Shown here piece after piece: positions 23,195-34,440 of a DNA stretch of 64,000 nucleotides (the stretch's first letter is position 1; the number at the start of each line of letters is the position of its first letter). A program made the position numbers and the translations under genes. Source of the DNA: Udeniomyces pyricola (lineage: Eukaryota > Basidiomycota > Tremellomycetes > Cystofilobasidiales > Mrakiaceae); assembly GCA_039545295.1 (NCBI GenBank), contig BCIK01000016.1, forward strand, positions 62,001-126,000, read 5' to 3'. Below the pieces are notes generated by a model, which had not been told where the DNA came from, ran no database searches, and saw nothing but the letters and a program-made list of their open reading frames with translations.

Positions 23195-23935
23195 GGACTG
23201 AGGACTGCGACTGGGAGTGACTCAAGAGCTGATGTTTCACCCAGGGGTGTATGAGCGACCTTCTTAATGAATCTTCTGGCTATGCAATATGACATGACGT
23301 TTGTCACGCATCGACCGGCCTACATGCGGCTATCGACTTCTTGCGTCTTGCATCACAGTTGATGTCGCCAGCAGCTGCTGGGGCCAGGCTATCACGCAAC
23401 CGCTTGTCGCCTACGCTGACATTGTTATATATATATATATCGTATACGGTCCGGCACCCTGCAGTAGCTAGTGTTCGAGACATTGACCGATACACAGACG
23501 GCCCCTACAGTAGGCAGTTTAATCTACGTACATTTAATGATGACTGGACATGATGCACACGAGCAACCCCAGCCTGCGAGCTCCAGATTAACAGTGCATG
23601 CAGCTGTACGCGGCAAGTCTCGGTGACGTTAACGGGCGACCGACGTACATTTCGTTCGCAGTGGCGTGAGGGTCGTGGTACGGTTATGTATGATATCCGA
23701 CTTCCGGCGGCCGGTCGAATCGGGCGATCCTCGACTGCGGGGCTGTTGAGCGCTGACGCGTGCGACCGGCCTGGGGGTCGTGCATGCAGCATGGTGGTCC
23801 CCGGCCAGACGGCCTTGCCTTATGATAGTACGACGTCCAAGATCGCGGATATCTGAAAGCCCGAACGACTTACTGATCTCCTTCTCTTCCAACATCCAAC
23901 TTGTCTCTCCACTCATTCCTATTCACCTTGCAGCC
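23195..23935. other. Intergenic region upstream of the peroxidase gene
   Basis: 741 bp between tandem genes. It holds a TA microsatellite (~23427-23440), several CGG/CCG-rich blocks (23700-23820) and pyrimidine-rich leader sequence before 23936. No gene seen; promoter of the peroxidase gene expected here. Confidence 0.45.
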
Positions 23936-25298
23936 ATGTCCAGCCCACCTGCTTCGTCCTTCTACGATCTCTCATATCGATTCGGGGGCAAGGACGTCAA
24001 TTTCGCTGACTTCAAAGGCAAGGTACGTCGCATCAAGTAAACTACGCAAGGCCGGGTGCCTTTTTTTTTTTGCTGCCCGAGCCAGAAGGGTCCTGGTAAA
24101 TGGTCGGGTCAGACAAGTGATCCCTAAGAACGCTCATACACAAAGAGATACGAACCTCTGAGACGACAGTTGCTGGACCACATCCGTATCAAGCCTTGGT
24201 CTCTTCTTATTCACACGCTCACAATGTCTCTCGTTCTCTCCGCATGTCCCAAATGAACCTACGACGCTGCATCTTGATCTCGACGATCATGTACAGGTCG
24301 TTCTCATCCTGAATGTCGCATCTCAATGTGGTTTCACCAAGTCATATGCCGGCCTCGAGGCGTTGCATCAAAAGTATAAGGACCAGGGGTTTGTCATCCT
24401 TGGAATGCCTTGTAATCAATTCGGAGGTCAGGTCAGTAGGCATGCAGTCAAGAACTGGTCATCTTCAGGGACTGTCAAACAGGAACGAGATTGGCGTTGT
24501 CCGTTCACACAGGTGTACTCGTCAGGGACGATGACACAGGCTTTTTCCTTATTGGTTGTATCTTCATCATGCCTGAAGCCGAGCCTGACTATATTGACTC
24601 TTCTGTTCTACTCCATATCAGGAACCCGGCACGGACGATGAGATTGTCGAGGTAAATCAACCAATCTTCCCCCGTCTGGCAGCACTCCGTGTTAGACTTT
24701 CCCTGCTTGAACCTCTATTCCCCATACTGATGCTGCAATTCTCTCTATGATGCGCTTGATGAATCTGGTAGTCATGTCTGCTCAACCATGGTGTGACGTT
24801 CCCTCTTGCCAAAAAGTAAACGAAGCCCCAGCTCGAACCCTCCCTTCTCTCTAGCGTGAACGCAAGACGTTGGATCTTTGACTGACTGCCCTGAAAACGT
24901 ATCTTCTTTGACCTGTCATCTCACAACTAGATCCGATGTTAATGGGGACAACACCAACCCCGTTTTTGAGTACCTCAAGAACGCTGCGCCTGGCATGTTT
25001 GGTGCCACTCGAGTGCTGTGGAACGTGGGTTCTTCCTCTCCAATCTCATGTCATCATCACCTAGCAGGAATACGAACTGAAGCCCGCCCTGTTTGACTCA
25101 CTCCTTTTTGTTCACCCATTCGCTCTCATGCGATGGCCTGTCGGATTCGGGTTCCTGATATGTTCTCCTGACCAAAATGGGGCCAAACAGTTTGAGAAAT
25201 TCTTGATTGACAAGAAGGGATCCGTTGCTCGGTATCGTTCGACGACGACGCCGGAATGGCTTGACGGGGAGATTGCGAAACTTCTGGCGCAAGAGTAA
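23936..25298 (+). CDS. Thiol-based glutathione peroxidase (GPx/Hyr1-like)
   Basis: Reduces hydroperoxides with thioredoxin or glutathione and can act as a peroxide sensor. Six exons: 23936-24022, 24297-24431, 24622-24651, 24772-24815, 24931-25024, 25191-25298; 165 residues, the normal length. Family signatures are all present: [20 protein letters not shown] with peroxidatic Cys40 (Cys, not selenocysteine), [20 protein letters not shown] with Cys68, the [20 protein letters not shown] segment with a candidate resolving Cys86, and [16 protein letters not shown] near the end. All three cysteines of fungal 2-Cys type enzymes are kept. No signal or targeting peptide is evident, so it is probably cytosolic. 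A G-rich tract with an N at 25342 lies just downstream. Confidence 0.95.
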
Positions 25299-25972
25299 GA
25301 GTCAGAGGGGGTGAAGGGGGTGGAGGACCGGGGGGGGGGGGNGGGGGGGGGTGTTGATACAGGTCTTCCTGGAAGAGTGTACCGGATCAGTTGCACTAGG
25401 AAAGGGTGGTCTGGAAGGCATCAAGCCAACCGCTCGACGACAATGATGATGGTTCTTTCTCTTCTCCTTTGAAGCACATCTTCCAATGACGCAAGGTGGT
25501 GAAAGGAGAGAAAGTCTACCCCATTCTACTCATCACGGTCAGCCTTGGTTGTGAAGAGCAGCAAATCTAGCCCGACGGATTTCTTCAGTACTCAAAGGAT
25601 TGATTGATGATGTGGTGTATGAAGGCTCAGCTTTAGATCTTCAACCACGATAGATCTCTAAGCTCTGAGACGTACCTATCCGATGCACATACACATCAAC
25701 AACTGTATCAGTCGACAAGATCATCTTTCAATTTGCACGTCTCACGAGTCATGGAATTTCGGTTCAGCAGCATCAGTTGTGTCAATTGATTGGCATTGTA
25801 TACAACCTCTGAGTCCCACAAAAGACAGAGTACCCTTTTACTCAGAACCCGCTTTCCACAGTGATCTTGGCTGGTAACGCCCGCGATCCTCTAAATACAC
25901 TCCCACAGCGCACGCGCTAAGAATTTCCATTTGCCACGCGTTTGGGCTTTCTTTTCCCCTCCTTTTTTTTTG
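25299..25972. other. Convergent intergenic region with poly-G and N
   Basis: Shared 3' region of the peroxidase gene (+) and DAL2,3,3 (-). A poly-G run at 25330-25351 is interrupted by N at 25342. No coding sequence supported. Confidence 0.5.
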
Positions 25973-28900
25973 CTAGACCTCGACGACGTACCAACTGTCT
26001 TCCTCGGGAGCCTTGCGAAGAACCTCGCAGTCTTTCGGATCAGATCCATCGGGCGAGCATTGGGTTTCCAGGCAAGCAAAGTCCGTCTTGGTGTATGTCA
26101 GAAGAGAGTGATCTACAAACGAAGGCAAGCCAAGCAAAAATACGAGGGGAAAAAAGAACAAGAAAAAAAAAACACGTGAGCAGGTCAGAACAGATATTTA
26201 GTATGGAGAGAAATGAGGAGATTGTCAATGACAGAAAGAAAGAAGACTGGTACGATTTTGATGAGATTTGGGTTTACGTACGCCAAGTGCCGGTGTTGTA
26301 AGTCACGCCTTGAGCAGGCGAAGCGAGGAAGGCCCGAGCCGTAGTAAGGTCAGGCTTGTCGTCTACCAGGGCATGGAACAGAATCAACATGAGGAATGCA
26401 CGACAGAGGGAAGGGGTTCGAAGGAAGGTGGACAAGAGAAATTGAAGAATTAGTGGATGCTCAAATGCGTATCCACACACCATTCTACAAGAGATGGCCG
26501 TAACAAGGCACGCGTAAAATCCCACTGACCCTTTCCATTCAACGCCACAACAACGACCATTCCCTCTCCACCCGGGACCAAATCGCCCTCCTTCTTGCCC
26601 ATCGGGATGAAGGTCTGACTCGTGTACGGATGCCTCTCCCACATCCTACCTTGCCACTGGGTACCCTTCTTGAACCCCTCTGCTGGGGTCGCGCGAAAGA
26701 CGCCAAGACCGAGGACCTCGTTCGAGCCAGGAGGGTACGACGACACAGGGAGGGTCAAACGAGGTTGCTTCACAGCTGTCCCGGCATTGGCGTAGAGCGA
26801 AGGGAACGGGAGAGTCGTGCTCGATGGATGAGATTGCAAAGGCGTTCCGTAGGGCGCAAACGCCTCTAGCGTGAGAGGCTCGAGAGGGAGGATCGGGATC
26901 GCAGAGGAAGACGCGGAGGTGGTCGGGAGAAACGTTGAGATAGGTTGGGTGGCGAGGAAGGAAGTAGATTGAACCGTCGCATCGGTGGTGGCTCGGGTAC
27001 CGTACACCCGCAATCGCTTAACTCCGCCATCTGAAGGAGAGAAGGCGAAGAAAAGACCAAGACAAAAGATGAGTCACAGCCTTAAAAATCAGACAACCTC
27101 CAAGCCGTATACGCGACGACGCGACGCACCAGGATACATGGTCATCCTGACGTGGGTAAAGACTTTGTTCTCAGTGGCCTTGTCGACGGCAAAGTAGTGC
27201 TCAGAGTGAGGGCCGACCTTCGTTCGAGTCAGGAGCGAGACCCAGCCCGAAGCGACTTCTTTGGCAGGCAGTTCCTGACACAGCGAAATCGTAAAATTTG
27301 CAGCACATACATAGTCAGCCTAAATCCAAACATCCTATGGAGAATCAGTCAGGTCAGATGCAAGACGAAACAGTGGACCGAATGCACCAACCTCGGTAGA
27401 GTTGATGGCGTGGACTTCGACGCCAGCAGGGAAGTTGCCCTTGAAGTGGAGCGTATCGATGTTGACGTGTGTGATTAGACCAGGAGCACCCCTTGTGTGA
27501 TATCCATCATATATCAAGATGGTCAGTACATCTAATTAAGGAGAAAGAGCTAGAGTTCAGGTGAAGGTGTACATACAACTTGATGATGGTAAAATCGTTG
27601 TGACCTGGCGTGCGGGATCGCTTGGTCTCCCATCCGTCGCCTGAGGATGCGGTAAGAGCATGAAGCATCAAGAAAAGATCAACAAGTGATGGGAAGGGAT
27701 AGATCAGAAGGAAAAAAAAAGCACGAAACTGACCCATGTCGAGTCTATCTCGCCGCGATCACAAGCAGAAAAAAAAACAAAAACAAAAAAACAGAAAAGA
27801 CATATCAGGAGAAGAGTAATTAATCCGTGGTCTGCACTACGTGCTACATCAGCTCAGCCATCTCGATCAGCGACTCACCCTCGCCCGGGAAGCAACAAAT
27901 TGGCTCCGACACCGTAGTGCTTGTCGCTTTCGTAGACGCAGTGACCTCCGTTAAAGGAATGAGCTAGATCAATCTCGCCTTCCTTACGCTCGCCTCCAAA
28001 GAGCCCGCCGAGGACACCCTTGGAATCCGATCGAAGATCCCATTCATGCGGCTTGGCGCTGGCAGGAAGCCAGATGGGCTGAACAACACCGTAGCAGCGG
28101 AAACGAGCGATACCACCATCGGGATACATTTGAAGGCGGACATGGGTGTAGGCTTGCTGGGTTGCGGCCGATGACGGGAGAAGGAAGAGATGGCGAGAGG
28201 AAGGACTCAGGGGAGAGATGGGCAGCAAAGTTGTCCACTAGGGGATAGTATTGATATCAGTAACTAATCGCGTAGAACAGGCACCGGATACCAAAAACTA
28301 TTGAAGACGAACATCTGAAGCGTTCGTCGGCTCGACCTCGGGCGAGTGAATGCCTTCGACCGAAGCGGCAGGACCATGGTTTCCGGTGAACCAAGCAGTG
28401 TCGATGTCGAAGCCCTTGAGGAATGCACTCGGTGGTCCAAGTTTGATGATGACCCTGAGCAAGCAAGATCGTGTTGAGAAGGAAGGGGCAGGATGGAGGA
28501 AATAAGGGTTTGGCGAAAGCGCAATGAGCAAAGTCGGTTCTTGCAAAAAGAAAGGAAGCGAGACCGGCCCGGTTTGGAGACGGGCAAGATCCAGTAAAGT
28601 GCGCCCGCTCATACGAACCAGTCATGCTCTGGGTTATGCCGACGAGACTCCCATCCAGAGAAGAGCGCTCCGTTGGGGCCGAATTGACCTTTGAGGGACG
28701 GAGCAGGCTGAAGAAACGAAGCAAACGGACGGAAGGCGAGAGTCAGAAAGGGCCATCGGCGGAGTGAATCAAGGGCAAGTCCGACGATGCAGTGAGGAGA
28801 GAACGGGGCCGGGGCGGGCAAAAGCGACAGCAGCAGCAGCAGCAGCAGCAAGCCAAGACACGTACGGGCACGAGGAGAAGATCGGAGGCACTATGAGGGA

Positions 28901-29092
28901 TGGAAAGAGGTAAGATGATGAGGTTGCCTGATCCTCTTGTAGAAGGATGAATTGACAAGGCTGGGTCAAGGGCACTTACGGGGCAAAGAACTCGTCGGAA
29001 ACGCTGCAGATCTTGCCCCCGATGGCGACCGAGGAGACCTCGGTGTAGATGGCAAGCTTGGAGTCAAATTCGTCGAGTGGGATGACAGACAT
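25973..29092 (-). CDS. DAL2,3,3: Bifunctional allantoicase-ureidoglycolate lyase fusion
   Basis: Purine-nitrogen salvage: allantoate is split to urea and ureidoglycolate, which is then split to urea and glyoxylate. Twelve exons (descending): 28980-29092, 28866-28890, 28619-28707, 28313-28454, 27879-28237, 27734-27744, 27577-27640, 27392-27491, 27130-27319, 26530-27030, 26282-26362, 25973-26112. The N-terminal two thirds are allantoicase with two repeats: [20 protein letters not shown] ... [14 protein letters not shown], then [20 protein letters not shown] ... [19 protein letters not shown]. The C-terminal domain is ureidoglycolate lyase: [60 protein letters not shown]. Two separate yeast genes are fused here, as described for Cryptococcus. 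One exon is 11 nt. A further 36-nt in-frame intron (27275-27310) is possible. Confidence 0.95.
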
Positions 29093-29220
29093 GTGTGTGT
29101 ATAAGTATGTGTGTGTGTGTGTACGTGTGTGTTATATGAGGGGACGTGAAGGGTGAGGGTGGCTATGAGGATGGGATGATGGGAGTGGGGGAAACAAGAA
29201 GCGTGATGAGGGGAAGGAAA

Positions 29221-29253
29221 GATAAAGGGAAGATTGGACATGATATAACTATC
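29221..29253. promoter_or_regulatory. Candidate GATA-factor sites upstream of DAL2,3,3
   Basis: GATAA at 29221 and a closely spaced opposed pair GATA..TATC (29242-29253) lie 130-160 bp upstream of the allantoicase start. Nitrogen-catabolite genes of fungi are typically controlled through such sites by GATA factors; use here is inference. Confidence 0.35.
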
Positions 29254-29264
29254 TCGACGACCCC

Positions 29265-29308
29265 GGCCGGCTGCGACGCCTCTGGTTCATTATATTCTGC
29301 AGCCGGCC
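29265..29308. repeat. Perfect 10-bp GC-rich inverted repeat
   Basis: GGCCGGCTGC at 29265-29274 is the exact reverse complement of GCAGCCGGCC at 29299-29308, separated by 24 bp, about 175-215 bp upstream of the DAL2,3,3 start. Confidence 0.6.
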
Positions 29309-29913
29309 TGACTTTTTGGCTGTCATCCGTGTTTATACTGCATGCAGTAGTAGATTGCGTCAACTATGGCTACAGGCAGTACACTTCATACCTAGCTTAT
29401 ACGGCCCACATCCACAGCACACACACACATGCATACATATATATATATACGTCGATCCAACGCGCGTACAAGCCACGTCACGTCATCCCGTGCGCGTACT
29501 AGCACGTAACAGGGATCGAGGTGCCAAACGACATATATCTATTCATGAATATGTAGCTCTGCAGGCTGTGCTGTTCCGTGAGTTGAATTCCGAATTTCGG
29601 CAGTTGTTGCGCTGGGTGGGCGAGGTAGTGGGCTGTATGCGATACCATCTTATGTATGAGGCAATCGTGCGCTCGTCGTGAGCTTGTGATTGGTTTTTTT
29701 TTTCTGGATTCATGATCGTCATCGTCGTCGCGCTCGAGACCGGTGCTGACGCTGACGAGGACCGGGACGGCTGAAAATGGGACGGTTGAGTTGTTGTTGA
29801 TGATGATGATGATGATATGCAGACAGCTATCAAAGTGGGAAGCTCAAGGAACCAAGATCAGTCGTATAATCGATGAAAGAAAAGGTTTGAAAAGGTGACG
29901 GCCGGGCTAAGAA

Positions 29914-29931
29914 GTTCCACGCAGTTCCACG
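29914..29931 (+). promoter_or_regulatory. Tandem GTTCCACG element upstream of KAR2
   Basis: Two direct copies of GTTCCACG start 10 bp apart, about 230-245 bp before the KAR2 start. CCACG cores resemble ER-stress-response or bZIP half-sites, so this is a candidate unfolded-protein-response element; unproven. Confidence 0.3.
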
Positions 29932-30158
29932 TTGGCCCACACGCAGGGGTGAGTTATTAGACCCGTTTTGGTTTCTTTGCACGCTTGCTTTCGTCTGCAC
30001 TTGCCAGCAAAGCAACTCGACCCGCCGCAAACATCGAAACCCGTCCCATCTCCCTCCCACCATCCATCACCCATCACCTATCACCGCCGCCGCCGCCGCC
30101 GCCACCACCACCACCACCGCCCCCTCTCCCTCTTCCCCTCGCCACCCCTACGCACATC

Positions 30159-33100
30159 ATGTCGATGTCCGTCGCGCGGGCCTCCTCCCGCAAATCGACC
30201 TCCCTCAGGTCGTCAAGACTCGTCTCGACCCTCTCGCTGCTTCTCTTTGCTCTCCTTGCTGTTCTCTGCCTCATGCCCTCGGTCGTCAAGGCTGATCACG
30301 AGGAGTACGGTACCGTTATTGGTGAGTGATTAGTGTGTCTACTTTTACAGTCTCCATACTAGTCCGACGTCGACCTGCAACAATCGACCCAACCGAGCAG
30401 GACTCAAGCCTCGACTCGTTCCAAATCTCGAGATGGAACAGTGATGCGGGGGGGGGGGGGGGGGGNCCAAGGGCAAGGTGTACAAAGGTCATTCTCTGCC
30501 GGCTCATTGCTCATGATGAGTGCTAGCATTCACGTGTGGTCGGTGCAAGTCATAGTACCCGCCCAGTCCTTAGTCCCTTCTCACACGTCGCACGAAGCGG
30601 CCCTCGAGACGTCTCCCTCTGCACTCGTGCCTCGCAAGCCTTGTCTTTTCGCATCCAGGCATCTCCCGCTCTTTTCGCCACAGGCGGTTTCCTTTCTCCG
30701 TCTCCTCACCTAACTGACTGATGCTTTCCTTTGACCTTGCCACGCTCTACCAACAGGTATCGATCTTGGAACGACTTACTCTTGTGTTGGTGTCCAGCGA
30801 GGTGGACGAGTCGAAATCATTGGTTCGTACTCTCTCCCGTCTTGGCTCGGCTCCCATCTCCTGTTCTTTGACGTTTCGAGCTCTGACCCCTTCCTTCTTT
30901 CGCCGTTTCCTATCTCTCATCGTGCGTTTCCTACGCTTCTGCATATGTTCCTTAACTTCGCTCAGCCAACGACCAGGGACACCGAATCACTCCTTCGTGT
31001 GAGTCGTACATTGCCTTGCCCTTGACGCCCTTTTTACTTATCCGCAGGCTGTGGAATACTGACGAACTATTTGCTTTCGTCACTAGGGGTTGGCTTCACT
31101 GACGACGAGCGACTCGTCGGAGATGCCGCCAAGAACCAGGCCCCCCAGAACGCCCGAAACGTAAGCAGGTCTTGTAGCCGCTTGTATGCATCGTTAAAGT
31201 GCATATAATAACGGGTGCACTCTCTTTATCTCTTTGATCTGCTTTGTCCAGACTGTCTTTGATGCCAAGCGACTCGTTGGTAGGAAGTTTGACGAAGCTG
31301 ATGTTCAGCGTGACATCAAGCACTGGTTCGTTATCAAGATCCCTTTGTGTATCAACCCGCACGGATGGATCTGTGGCTGACGGGACATCGTTCCCTCCCC
31401 ATCTCCTCACCCGATCTGTGAACTTTCACTCTGACAGGCCCTTCAAGATCACCTCCAAGGGGGGCAAGCCTCAGATCCAGGTCCAGACCAAGGGAGAGAC
31501 CAAGAGCTACTCTCCCGAGGAGATCTCCGCCATGATCCTTACCAAGATGAAGGAGACCGCTGAAGCCTACCTTGGACAGAAGGTCACCCACGCCGTCGTC
31601 ACCGTCCCTGCTTGTACGTGTCTTGTTGCCAAATTGCGATGTTACTTTGTTACATACCTTGGGATCCTCATCCAATCTTTGCTGTCCCTCTTCATTGGCC
31701 CTCATCAGACTTCAACGATGCCCAGCGACAAGCGACCAAGGATGCTGGAACCATTGCCGGCCTGACCGTCCTCCGAATCATAAACGAGCCTACCGCCGCC
31801 GCCATCGCCTACGGTCTTGACAAGAAGAAGTCGTCCGAGTCCCAGATCATCGTCTACGACCTTGGAGGAGGAACCTTTGATGTTTCGCTTCTCTCGATCG
31901 ACGACGGAGTCTTCGAGGTCCTTGCCACCGCTGGAGACACCCACCTTGGAGGAGAGGACTTCGACAACCGAGTCATTGATTACTTTGTCAAGGAGTACAA
32001 GAAGAAGAACGGTGTCGATGTCACCTCCAACCTCCGAGCCATGGGCAAGCTGAAGCGAGAAGTTGAGAAGGCCAAGAGGACTCTTTCGAGCCAGATGTCG
32101 ACCAAGGTCGAGATTGAGGCGTTCGAGGGCGGTAACGACTTCGCCGAGACCCTCACCCGAGCCAAGTTCGAGGAGCTTTGCATTGATCTTTTCAGGAAGA
32201 CCATGAAGCCCGTTGAGCAGGTCATCAAGGATGCTGGTGTCAAGAAGGAGGCCATCGATGAGGTGTGTCGCCTGATCGCTGTCTCGATCTTTTAGTCGTT
32301 TCATGTGTCAAGTTGGCTCTGTTGGCTAAATCCTGGTGTATCTTATCTTGCTGCTCTTGCTCTGCCTTTACCAATTCTCTTCTCCCCCCCCCCTCTTCCC
32401 ACTTTCCACAGATTGTTCTCGTTGGTGGATCGACCCGAATTCCCAAGGTCCAGTCCCTCCTCCAGGAGTACTTCAACGGCAAGGCTCCTTCTCAGGGTAT
32501 CAACCCCGATGAGGCCGTTGCCTACGGAGCTGCCGTCCAGGGTGGTATTCTCTCTGGCGAGGCCGGAACCGAGGACGTTCTTCTCATCGATGTCTGCCCC
32601 TTGACCCTTGGTATCGAGACCACTGGCGGTGTCATGACGTACGTTTCTTTGCATTCCCTCTCTCACGTTGCTTCTGCCGACGATCCTGCGTCAAACGAGT
32701 ACATCTTGCTGACTTGCGGTCTTGTTCACGGTCTACCTATCCTACAGCAAGCTCATCCCCCGAAACACGGTCGTTCCCACCAAGAAGTCCCAGATCTTCT
32801 CGACTGCTGCCGACAACCAGCCGACTGTCCTCATCCAGGTTTATGAGGGAGAGCGATCGCTTACCAAGGACAACAACCACCTCGGCAAGTTCGAGCTCAC
32901 TTCTATCCCCCCGGCTCCCCGAGGTGTCCCCCAGATTGAGGTCACATTCGAGATTGATGTGAGTGTGTGCTCCTGGGCTTGTTTCTTGGTCATCGTTCTC
33001 CCTTCCTATTTGTATCCTTCATGTATTTTGTCCTTGAGCTGACCAAAACGTTGACTCTGATTTTGCTTTCAGGCCAACGGTATCATGCGAGTCTCTGCTC

Positions 33101-33613
33101 ATGACAAGGGCACTGGCAAGGAGGAGTCCATCACCATCACCAACGACCGAGACCGTCTCACCCAGGACGACATTGAGCGCATGGTTCGCGAGGCTGAGGA
33201 ATTCGCTGATGAGGACGCTGCGATCAAGAAGAAGATTGAGTCCCTCAACGCTCTCCAGAACTACGTCTGGTCGATGCAGTCGCAGCTCAAGGACAAGGAT
33301 GGACTTGGATCCAAGGTGAGTTGTTGTTTTTCTCTGTTCCTAGCTCCTTCCTTTCTTAACGGGTTCTTTCGAGTCGCAGAACACTAACGCCACCATTCCA
33401 CCAAACGTCTTTCATCAGATTGAGGATGCCGACAAGAAGACCATCCTTGCCGAGATCCAAGACAAGCTCAGCTGGATCGAGGAGAACGCCTCATCCGCCA
33501 CCGCCGAGGACTACGAAGAGAGGCTCGCTGAGGTTCAGGCTGTCGTCAACCCTATCACTTCCAAGATCTACGGAGGTGGAGACGACTCGACTTACTCGCA
33601 CGACGAGCTCTAA
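30159..33613 (+). CDS. KAR2: ER lumenal Hsp70 chaperone BiP/Kar2
   Basis: Folds and translocates secretory proteins in the ER lumen and regulates the unfolded-protein response. Eleven exons: 30159-30321, 30757-30822, 30966-30998, 31087-31160, 31252-31325, 31438-31613, 31709-32262, 32412-32638, 32748-32958, 33073-33315, 33419-33613; 671 residues, the normal length. A signal peptide ([20 protein letters not shown]) ends near residue 45 at VVKA. Hsp70 signatures include [77 protein letters not shown] and the substrate-binding region [19 protein letters not shown]. The protein ends with the ER-retention signal HDEL. Exons at the 5' end are small and downstream exons larger. The 435-bp first intron contains a long poly-G run ending at an N (30466). 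The family's usual PSYVAFT is PSWVGFT here. Confidence 0.97.
30448..30466. other. Poly-G run ending at an undetermined base (N)
   Basis: Eighteen G residues followed by N at 30466, inside KAR2 intron 1. Similar N-interrupted G runs occur at 14854-14868 and 25330-25351, suggesting sequencing or gap-closing failure at homopolymers. Confidence 0.8.
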
Positions 33614-34440
33614 GCAGCTCTCCCCCCCCCCCCCTTTCCCATACTTTTCTAAAAACGAAACTTTGCGCTCTATCCCTAAAAGTTTTCTTCCCCACCCTTG
33701 CGCTTTACACAATCTCTTTGAATCTTTTTTCCCCTCCCCACCACCCTCTTTCTTCTTTCTCTTCCTCTTGTTTTTTTCCATCATCTTTCCATTCCGATTT
33801 TTTTGCTTTTTTTTTTTTCCTCCTCTCCCTGTCTCTTCCCAACTTGTTCCTCTCCTTTCCTCCCGCTTCTATGCATGAGAGCAGCAGCAGCGGTAGTAGT
33901 AGATGGACATCGGATCGTTGCCAGAAGCTAATAAAAAGAAGAGCGTGTCAACATGATCATGGTTCACGACTGCAGACGTACGATGAGTACCATATACGTT
34001 TAGGTAGTTGGTCAAAGCTGGGGGGTTGATGCGAATTGTTTCGCATCGACTCGTGCAACTTATGTGGTCTTGGATGGGGAATGGAGAATGACCCAATCTC
34101 AACATGATGCAAGGGGTAGTTGATTGTGTCGGAACGGAATATATAGCCGTATTACCCATCTCCTCGCCGCCGATACGAATGATAGGCTGCAGGTATGACA
34201 GTCAGACCCATACTCAGATTATCATAGCTCCCCGTTCTCGCAGACTTCAATGCATAAGCTTCGATATCAATGGGCGCAGCTGCCGATTCTTATTAGATGT
34301 ATCCCTAACCGATAAATATACGATCTTGATACATGCATATGATGGGTAGTCAATATGGCTTTCCCTATCTGATTGCTCTGAATGCTCATGCTCCCTATGT
34401 AGTTAATGGGTCCACCTGGGCCGGTGTCGCTTCAAGCTAG
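33614..34440. other. Convergent intergenic region
   Basis: Shared 3' region of KAR2 (+) and the nitronate monooxygenase-like gene (-). A very pyrimidine-rich stretch (33620-33870) with poly-C and poly-T runs is probably the KAR2 3' UTR. No gene seen. Confidence 0.45.

Larger units (their letters stand above)
29093..30158. promoter_or_regulatory. DAL2,3,3 / KAR2 divergent promoter region
   Basis: 1,066 bp between divergent starts. The DAL side has a TG microsatellite leader (29093-29135), GATA-like sites at 29221-29225, 29242-29245 and inverted at 29250-29253, and a perfect 10-bp inverted repeat (29265-29274 with 29299-29308). The KAR2 side has a tandem GTTCCACG pair (29914-29921 and 29924-29931) and a CCG/CCA-rich leader (30084-30120). 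Confidence 0.5.

Noticed and set aside
29398..29530. Possible tRNA or small RNA gene
   Set aside because: No cloverleaf or A/B-box pair could be built; the sequence is TA- and CACGT-rich intergenic DNA.
31705..32304. 199-codon minus-strand open frame opposite KAR2
   Set aside because: It mirrors the codon bias of the Hsp70 exon and has no independent support.
34021..34060. Short hairpin (ATGCGAA...TTCGCAT)
   Set aside because: An isolated 7-bp stem in AT-rich sequence; no terminator or RNA gene context in a eukaryotic genome.
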